From positions 1 through 22,545 of the forward strand of contig CAMYJP010000018.1 of NCBI GenBank assembly GCA_947258675.1: 22,545 bases of DNA. Reading direction: 5' to 3'. Origin of the DNA: an uncultured Desulfobulbaceae bacterium. GTDB taxonomy: Bacteria > Desulfobacterota > Desulfobulbia > Desulfobulbales > BM004. How positions within the stretch are numbered: position 1 is the first letter of the stretch; every line of letters begins with the position of its first letter. Positions 16,883 through 22,545 of the stretch are shown here, one piece after another. The translations under genes and the position numbers were made by a program. The notes beneath the pieces are model-generated. The model did not search any database. It was not told the origin of the DNA and saw only the letters and a list, made by a program, of their open reading frames with translations.

Positions 16883-16991
16883 TTTACTCCCAAAATAAAT
16901 CACGTCCCTTTTATTTTTCTTGAAATCCTCAAAATCACCATTGATTTTCTACTCTCTTCTGGTATCGTATCCCATTGTAATGCTATGATTC

Positions 16992-17020
16992 TTGGGCGTA
17001 TCGTTTTTATAGATTACATT
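16992..17020 (+). promoter_or_regulatory. Candidate promoter for the receiver-domain gene
   Basis: TTGGGC (16992-16997) and TACATT (17015-17020) are 17 bases apart and end 15 bases before the start at 17036. Both hexamers are only partial matches to the sigma-70 consensus. Confidence 0.3.
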
Positions 17021-17035
17021 AAGTAACATAATGAA

Positions 17036-17482
17036 ATGACTGAGGGGAATTATTCCTCACAAATACAGCAACAAGAACAACGAGTAATGAAAAAAAAAGG
17101 ACACGAGACTTTACTGGTAGTGGACGATGACCCTGCTGTCCTAGACATACTGGACAAAATCCTTTCTCCTCTTGGCTATAATTTGCTCCTTGCCGAAAAT
17201 GGAGAAAAGGCCCTTGAATATGCCGAAAAACATGCATCCCATATTGATCTTTTGTTAACTGATATGATTCTTACAGGAATGAATGGTCGGGAACTGGCAG
17301 AATACTTTATGGATGTTTATCCTGAAATAAAAGTTATGTTCATGTCCGGTTATATCTGTCCATCCATTGCTCATCAGGATGTACCGTTCAGTGAAAAAGC
17401 TTTTTTGAAAAAACCTTTTACTCCTGGAGAATTGGTTAAAAAAATGAGAAAAGTCTTGCTGTCAGAGCAAATTTATAACTGA
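17036..17482 (+). CDS. Stand-alone response-regulator receiver domain (CheY-like)
   Basis: This 148-residue protein consists of a receiver domain only. VVDDDP gives the acidic pocket, LLTDMIL the phospho-acceptor Asp, FMSGY the conserved Ser/Thr and LKKPF the conserved Lys. The text around GHETLLVVDDDPAVLDI closely resembles receiver domains found at the C-terminus of hybrid PAS histidine kinases in Desulfobacterota, so this may be a detached domain. There is no output domain; it may be a phosphorelay intermediate or act by protein contact. The ATG at 17036 lacks a good ribosome binding site; ATG 17087, closer to the domain, is an alternative. The frame reopens after its TGA and stays open for 61 codons (see findings). 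Confidence 0.9.
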   Translation: MTEGNYSSQIQQQEQRVMKKKGHETLLVVDDDPAVLDILDKILSPLGYNLLLAENGEKALEYAEKHASHIDLLLTDMILTGMNGRELAEYFMDVYPEIKVMFMSGYICPSIAHQDVPFSEKAFLKKPFTPGELVKKMRKVLLSEQIYN

Positions 17483-17599
17483 AAAAATTTATCAAAATGT
17501 TGCGACGAAGCTTTTTCTTCTCGATGTAACATATCTAGCATCCATATAGAAATTCTGCAAAAAGTAACCGGAATTCAATTGCTGCAGAAAGGGTTGCAA

Positions 17600-17668
17600 A
17601 TGAAACAAAGTTCCTGTTGTAAACTTACCTATGGCACCCCTCTTCTAGACGCCCTGCTATCACAATGA
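17600..17668 (+). CDS. 22-residue Cys-Cys mini-ORF overlapping the radical SAM gene
   Basis: ATG at 17600 follows AAAGGG by about 6 bases. The product begins MKQSSCCKLTYG and ends LLDALLSQ, then stops with TGA at 17666-17668. That TGA overlaps the radical SAM start (ATGA, ATG at 17665). The radical SAM ATG has no Shine-Dalgarno sequence of its own, so translation of this ORF probably feeds it. It could be only a coupling leader, or a small peptide substrate of the enzyme; the two adjacent cysteines make the second idea testable. I recognise no family. Confidence 0.4.
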   Translation: MKQSSCCKLTYGTPLLDALLSQ

Positions 17669-19356
17669 AAATCCTTCTAATCTATCCATATTGCCTGGAA
17701 ACACGCACCAAAGATGACGATGTTCGTCCTGTGCCCATTGGCCTTTATTATATTGGTGCTCTTCTGAAAAAACAGAATTTTACAGTAGAAATAGTTAATT
17801 GGTACGACATTAACAAAACACCGAAAAAAATTCGGAATCTGCTAGCCAAAAAGAATCCTGACATAATAGGTTTCTCAATCCTTCATGCTAATCGTTGGGG
17901 CGGAATTGAAATTGCCCAGATCGCTAAAAAGTTGAATCCAGCAGTAAAAATTGTTTTTGGCGGTATCGGTCCCACTTCTCTTTGGCAACATCTTCTGACC
18001 AATTTTAATGTTATAGATTTTGTCGTAATCGGTGAGGGCGAATTTACTTTCCTAAGCCTTGCTCAGTGTCTTGCTAAAAAAAAATACGAAAAAATTCAAG
18101 ATATTAAGGGAATAGCCTTCCGACAAAACGGAAAGGCAACGAGAACGGAAGACGCTGATGGTATTGCTGACATCGACAACCTTCCAAACCCGGCATTATA
18201 TTATAAGTATCAACATGTTGCATCATCCCGAGGATGCCCGTGGGATTGTACGTTCTGCGGTTCTCCTAAATTCTGGAAAAGAAAGGTCCGTTTCCATTCA
18301 GCTGAATACTTTGTTGAACAGCTAGAGCTCCTTTATAAAAAGGGTGTCACATTCTTTTATGTTTCTGATGATACCTTTACCCTGCAAAGCAAACGGGTAA
18401 TAGATATCTGTAAAATAATACTGGATAAAAACCTTAAAATTACCTGGGTAGCTATATCCCGTGTAAACTGTATTAATGAAGAAATTTTACTATGGATGAG
18501 GAAAGCCGGCTGCCAACAGATCAGTTACGGAGTTGAAAGCGGCTCTGAATCAATCCGGGATTTTTTAAACAAAGATATAGCAACTGAAGATATAAAAAAG
18601 ACCTTCGCGCTGACTAAAAGTTACGGCATTCTGCCCAGAGCTTATTTTATTTATGGATCACCAGGGGAGAGCTGGGAGACTATTCAGGAAAGCATTGACC
18701 TAATGCATGAGATTAAGCCGCTGGACATGGTGTCTTACATTCTAGATATCTATCCAGGGACCACCCTTTACGACAAATATATAAAAAACAGTAAAAGCAA
18801 TGATGATATCTGGCTAAAAAAAATAGAAGATATCATGTATTTTGAAACTGACCCTGAATTATCTGCAGAATTGGTAATGGCGTTCGGAGAAAAATTACGA
18901 ACCACTTTTTATGAAAACCTTCATCACTATGCTACATCTTTTGAATTAATAGACAATGAAGAGCTTTATAAATTGCACTCTGATTTCTGCTCCCGACTCG
19001 GAATGACCTTCAGCCATGGTGACTGGTCCAATAATGAAATAATAAAGGAAAAAGATGAAACAGCAGCAAAACTTTTTCAAAAGGCCCTTGTTTACCATCC
19101 CAATCACACAGCATATCTTGGTTTAGGCATCATTTATCAAAAAAAATGTGACTTCTCCGGTTCCATAGATATCCTATCCGAAGGAATTAAACATTTTCCT
19201 CACAGCGAACAGCTGCATATATGCATGGCCATAAGTTTTATGAATTTAGACGATTTTAAACGTGCCCTTTCATGTCTAGAAAAATTCAAGGCATCTAAAG
19301 AATCCCGCCCATATATCAATATGTGCCGCAAAAAACTTGAATCCCTCGGAATCTGA
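17665..19356 (+). CDS. B12-binding-domain radical SAM protein with C-terminal TPR repeats
   Basis: This 563-residue protein starts with a Rossmann-like cobalamin-binding domain (MKILLIYPY to about residue 140; NPDIIGFSI, VFGGIGPT, VVIGEGE), continues with a radical SAM TIM barrel carrying the cluster motif CPWDCTFC (about residue 192) and GVESGSESIRDFLNK, and ends with two TPR-like repeats (AAKLFQKALVYHPNHTAYLGLG and the next repeat). The DxHxxG cobalamin-ligand motif is not evident, as in many base-off members. Relatives methylate unactivated carbons or build lipids, hopanoids and natural products; the substrate here is unknown. It overlaps the Cys-Cys mini-ORF by four bases and is followed at once by a receiver-domain remnant, so it may be a newcomer at this site. 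Confidence 0.9.
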   Translation: MKILLIYPYCLETRTKDDDVRPVPIGLYYIGALLKKQNFTVEIVNWYDINKTPKKIRNLLAKKNPDIIGFSILHANRWGGIEIAQIAKKLNPAVKIVFGGIGPTSLWQHLLTNFNVIDFVVIGEGEFTFLSLAQCLAKKKYEKIQDIKGIAFRQNGKATRTEDADGIADIDNLPNPALYYKYQHVASSRGCPWDCTFCGSPKFWKRKVRFHSAEYFVEQLELLYKKGVTFFYVSDDTFTLQSKRVIDICKIILDKNLKITWVAISRVNCINEEILLWMRKAGCQQISYGVESGSESIRDFLNKDIATEDIKKTFALTKSYGILPRAYFIYGSPGESWETIQESIDLMHEIKPLDMVSYILDIYPGTTLYDKYIKNSKSNDDIWLKKIEDIMYFETDPELSAELVMAFGEKLRTTFYENLHHYATSFELIDNEELYKLHSDFCSRLGMTFSHGDWSNNEIIKEKDETAAKLFQKALVYHPNHTAYLGLGIIYQKKCDFSGSIDILSEGIKHFPHSEQLHICMAISFMNLDDFKRALSCLEKFKASKESRPYINMCRKKLESLGI

Positions 19357-19459
19357 CAAAAAGGCTATGACTCTCGGCGTAAAGGCATTTATCAGGAAGC
19401 CATTCACCAGGAGGGAATTGGCAGAAACCATAAGAAAAGTATTAGATGAAGCAATCTGA
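19355..19459 (+). pseudogene. C-terminal remnant of a receiver domain
   Basis: The frame reads DKKAMTLGVKAFIRKPFT, then RRELAETIRKVLDEAI and TGA. This is the last 34 residues of a response-regulator receiver domain, including the conserved Lys-Pro (RKPF). Everything before it, including the phospho-acceptor Asp, is missing, and the homology begins exactly over the stop codon of the radical SAM gene. It differs from the end of the complete receiver at 17036-17482 (LKKPFTPGELVKKMRKVLL), so it is a different domain and not a duplicate. An internal ATG at 19367 exists, but a 30-residue product would not fold as a receiver. Confidence 0.8.
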
Positions 19460-19535
19460 TTTCCTCATATTTTTCATGAACGAAATTATTACAACAATAT
19501 CATTTTGGGTGTGGAATAAACCACATTGATAGAAT

Positions 19536-19766
19536 ATGCCAATTCGATTAATCGCCAAAGAATTATATCGTCTCCAAAGGGAAGTGGAACGCCTTGAAAA
19601 GGAACTTGAATCACACAAGTCTTCCCCGCTGAAGGAACAACAGGAAATTAAAGAACGGTTACGAGTAACTCAAGCGGAATGGCAAAAAGTAAGAAATATA
19701 TTGGACGGAGAAAAATCACCCTCTCCGTTTCGTCAACCTCTTTCCTCTTTCAAACCTAAAGAATAA
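19536..19766 (+). CDS. Small coiled-coil protein, function unknown
   Basis: This 76-residue protein is almost wholly helical. Residues 8-60 form a charged heptad pattern (ELYRLQREVERLEKELES, then a second helix RLRVTQAEWQKVRNIL), suggesting a helical hairpin. No cysteine, membrane segment or enzymatic motif is present. I have an impression of similar short proteins (MPIRxxAKELYRLxREVExLE) in other deltaproteobacteria, but could not check. It ends 11 bases from the convergent flavoprotein gene. The ribosome binding site is weak. Confidence 0.7.
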   Translation: MPIRLIAKELYRLQREVERLEKELESHKSSPLKEQQEIKERLRVTQAEWQKVRNILDGEKSPSPFRQPLSSFKPKE

Positions 19767-19777
19767 AATTTGCTATT

Positions 19778-21193
19778 TTACTCTTCCGCCTCTTCTTCAG
19801 GAACCCGGCCTTCCAAAAGGTCTTCCCCTTCAAGATAACGCCTGATTGACTCGGCTGCCACCTTTCCCTGATACACGGCTTTTGCTGCAGTCTGAGGACC
19901 AAGTACCGCATCCCCACCCGCGAATATCCATGGGACAGAGGTTTGCAGGGTGACTTCATCTGTTTCAAAAGTCCCCCAGCGGGTTAACTTGAAATCTATT
20001 CCTTTGTCCGCAATATGTTCAACATCCTGACTGATCGCCGGGATTATTGAGTCTGCCTCAATCATGAAGTTTGATCCTTTTATTTCAATAGGCCGGCAGC
20101 GTCCTGATGCGTCACATTCGCCAAGCTCCATGCGTATACATTCAATTTTTGTAAGTTTGCCATTCTCACCATGAATTTTAACCGGAGCAGCTAAAAATTC
20201 GATTTTGACACCTTCCTCCTCAAGGTGATGTATTTCTGCAGCTGCAGCCGGCATCTCTTCTTTTGAACGACGATAGAGAATGAAAACCTTATCAGAACCG
20301 GTACGGAGTGCTGTTCGGGCAACATCGATTGCCACATTGCCGCCACCCACAACTACGACATTACGACCGATATCCATTTTTTCACCAAGATTCGTTTTAC
20401 GCAAATAATCAACCCCGTGGTGAACTCCGGCAAGGTCTTCACCTTCAACGCCAAGCTTTCGGCTGGCATGGGCACCGATTCCAACAAAAACCGCCTCATA
20501 CCCTTCCTCTTTCAGCTGTTCGATTGTTTTATCCTTGCCAATGGTTACATTATTAACTATTTCGACCCCGCAATTCTTTAAGGCCTCAAATTCAGCATTG
20601 ATAATGTCTCTTGGCAGTCTATAAGCTGGAATGCCAACAATCAACATGCCACCAAATACTGAAAGACTTTCAAATATAGTACAGGTATAACCTTCATGAG
20701 CCAGATAAAAGGCAACTGTCATACCGGCTGGACCTGACCCTACAATGGCTACTTTTCTGTTCTTCGGCAATGCACATTCTTGTAAGAGATTTTTCTTATT
20801 GGCAACCATCCAGTCAACCAGATACCTTTCCAACATTCCAATTGCCACTGGCTCACCTTTCTTGCCGCGCACACAGTTCCCTTCACATTGGAATTCATGG
20901 GGACAAACCCGGGAACAGACCGCAGGCAAAGAACTGGTTTCCCGGACTACCCAATAGGCTTCTTCGGTTTTACCCTCCCGCAGAAGACCGATAAATTTAG
21001 GAATATCATTATGAATAGGGCAACCTTTATCTTTGCAGGTAGGTTTTTTACACTGTAAACAACGGTTCGCCTCTTTTATGGCGGTTTCTTCATCATAACC
21101 AAACACAACCTCATCAAAATTCGAAATCCTCTCAGAAGCTGGAATTTCCCTGGAGTATTGTCTGGGTATTGCCATTCGTTCTTTTGGTTTCAT
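19778..21193 (-). CDS. gltA: NADPH-dependent glutamate synthase small-subunit-type flavoprotein
   Basis: This 471-residue FAD/NAD(P)H oxidoreductase has an N-terminal two-cluster 4Fe-4S domain (CLQCKKPTCKDKGCP and CSRVCPHEFQCEGNC). The FAD fold is VAIVGSGPAGMTVAFYLA, the NADPH fold is VVVVGGGNVAIDVARTALR, and IFAGGDAVLGP closes the FAD site. This matches the 'gltA' family of homotetramer-like NADPH glutamate synthase and its close relatives NfnB/SudA. No GltB large subunit or NfnA partner is adjacent, so glutamate synthesis and electron bifurcation are both unproven. The start at 21193 is chosen because AGGAGG lies 6 bases upstream, within the longer frame starting at 21214. A 7-bp hairpin lies just upstream. 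It is separated from atpC by a terminator. Confidence 0.9.
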   Translation of the reverse strand: MKPKERMAIPRQYSREIPASERISNFDEVVFGYDEETAIKEANRCLQCKKPTCKDKGCPIHNDIPKFIGLLREGKTEEAYWVVRETSSLPAVCSRVCPHEFQCEGNCVRGKKGEPVAIGMLERYLVDWMVANKKNLLQECALPKNRKVAIVGSGPAGMTVAFYLAHEGYTCTIFESLSVFGGMLIVGIPAYRLPRDIINAEFEALKNCGVEIVNNVTIGKDKTIEQLKEEGYEAVFVGIGAHASRKLGVEGEDLAGVHHGVDYLRKTNLGEKMDIGRNVVVVGGGNVAIDVARTALRTGSDKVFILYRRSKEEMPAAAAEIHHLEEEGVKIEFLAAPVKIHGENGKLTKIECIRMELGECDASGRCRPIEIKGSNFMIEADSIIPAISQDVEHIADKGIDFKLTRWGTFETDEVTLQTSVPWIFAGGDAVLGPQTAAKAVYQGKVAAESIRRYLEGEDLLEGRVPEEEAEE

Positions 21194-21218
21194 TTCTGCC
21201 TCCTGCACTTGCATTAAC

Positions 21219-21238
21219 AGCCTGTAACCAAACAGGCT
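21219..21238 (-). promoter_or_regulatory. Hairpin upstream of the flavoprotein gene
   Basis: AGCCTGT, an AACCAA loop and ACAGGCT form a perfect 7-bp inverted repeat 25 bases upstream of the start codon. It lies where a 5'-UTR structure or repressor operator would be. The remaining gap (21239-21484) shows no gene. Confidence 0.4.
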
Positions 21239-21484
21239 CGATTAGCATTATCAACAAAGTAAACTATGCATTTATATATTTATCGTAACAACAACCATGT
21301 TTCCAGCTGTTGAATACCTTCAATTTATCTGCCACGAAGAGCTTTATTTAATAACGGGAAGGAAGTGCCGATGTCAATCTGAAAATTGTGCTATGACCAA
21401 AATCAAACTGCCATAGACGGGCAAAAGTAGAAAGGGTATGATGATTGTGGAACACACACACATAAAGCACACAAGCAGTACACG

Positions 21485-21515
21485 CAAAAAAGGGCCGTCT
21501 TCACAGACGGCCCTT
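21485..21515 (-). terminator. Rho-independent terminator of the ATP synthase operon
   Basis: AAGGGCCGTC (21490-21499), a 6-base loop and GACGGCCCTT (21506-21515) make a perfect 10-bp GC-rich stem. On the minus strand it is followed by a T-run (the A-run at 21485-21490). It lies 24 bases past the atpC stop. Confidence 0.92.
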
Positions 21516-21539
21516 AAAACAAACATGTAACTAACCGAG

Positions 21540-21956
21540 TTATTTATGTTTTTCAGCCAATTTCAATCTGGCCATAGCTCTCTGTAAGGCTGCATCAGCT
21601 CGTGCACGGTCAATTTTTTCCTGCTTTTGCGCAGCTTCAGCAATTCTTTTTTCTGCTCTTTCCTTTGCCAGCAAGGCACGTTCAACATCTATTTCATGTC
21701 CCCTTTCAGCACTTTCCACCAAGAAAGTCAAGACATTCGAGGACACCTCACAAAATCCGCCGCTGACCATTAACTCAATAACTTCACTACCTTTTTTGTA
21801 AGTTAATGTTCCTGTTTTAATCGTACTTAAAAAAGGTGCATGATTGGCAAGCACTCCAAATTCTCCGGCAAAACCGGGAGCTGTAACTATATCTACATCC
21901 TCACTCACTGTTGCGCCGCTTGGAGTAACCACTTCTAGTTTTATTTGTTCAGCCAT
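21540..21956 (-). CDS. atpC: ATP synthase epsilon subunit
   Basis: This 138-residue F1 epsilon subunit sits on the central stalk and brakes ATP hydrolysis. The N-terminal beta-sandwich is complete (KLEVVTPSG..., [42 protein letters not shown]). The C-terminal helical hairpin is present ([14 protein letters not shown]... [14 protein letters not shown]), so the regulatory arm is kept. GAGGAA lies about 7 bases before the ATG. It lies 68 bases after atpD, the normal order at the end of the atp operon. Confidence 0.97.
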   Translation of the reverse strand: MAEQIKLEVVTPSGATVSEDVDIVTAPGFAGEFGVLANHAPFLSTIKTGTLTYKKGSEVIELMVSGGFCEVSSNVLTFLVESAERGHEIDVERALLAKERAEKRIAEAAQKQEKIDRARADAALQRAMARLKLAEKHK

Positions 21957-22024
21957 TTAAGTTCCTCGAAATACTTCGCTGTTCAGAAAAAGGCATCTTA
22001 CGATAAAAACTGCCATCCGTACGT

Positions 22025-22545
<521 letters not shown>

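Noticed and set aside
21194..21214. A 7-residue longer start for the glutamate-synthase-type flavoprotein
   Set aside because: AGGAGG is positioned for the ATG at 21193 and lies inside the extension.

Overview
The window looks like a chromosomal core-gene segment of a Gram-negative anaerobe, most likely a Desulfobacterota (Desulfobulbales-like) bacterium. This is inferred from gene content: SelB, a stand-alone Mrp/NBP35 P-loop ATPase with extra cysteines, a single-cluster ferredoxin, a monocistronic-looking NADPH glutamate-synthase-type flavoprotein, a B12/radical SAM protein and a 'GHETLLVVDDDP' receiver protein. No 16S or marker-based placement is possible here. I see no IS element, prophage, CRISPR array, tRNA or rRNA.

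Layout. 1-1396 (minus): an FMN flavoprotein, a small heat-shock protein and the start of Lon, apparently one proteostasis transcript. 1837-7129 (plus): Mrp-type Fe-S carrier ATPase, metallo-beta-lactamase-fold hydrolase, SelB and HflX. 7252-9003 (minus): EF-P, an EpmA-like EF-P lysine ligase that lacks its N-terminus, and a small ferredoxin, converging on hflX. 9274-16534 (plus): exported DUF4139 protein, YfcE-type phosphoesterase overlapping a HIT hydrolase, MutS, and an AMIN/Amidase_3 cell-wall amidase. 16535-17035 is a 500-base gene-free stretch with a structured or repeat-like element and AT-rich inverted repeats. 17036-19766 (plus) is the most accessory-looking part: a lone receiver domain, a 22-codon Cys-Cys mini-ORF overlapping a B12-binding radical SAM/TPR gene, a receiver-domain C-terminal remnant abutting that gene's stop codon, and a small coiled-coil protein. 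19778-22545 (minus): NADPH glutamate-synthase-like flavoprotein, then the 3' end of the ATP synthase operon (atpD, atpC) with a strong terminator.

The main themes are translation (SelB, EF-P, EpmA, HflX), protein quality control (Hsp20, Lon) and genome or envelope upkeep (MutS, amidase). I do not see a clear new defence or mobile system. The observations most worth a second look are a perfect 45-bp in-frame tandem duplication inside the Hsp20 alpha-crystallin domain, a conserved HflX N-terminus that would have to start at a non-canonical AUC, the N-terminally truncated epmA, and the Cys-Cys mini-ORF coupled to the radical SAM gene with receiver fragments on both sides.
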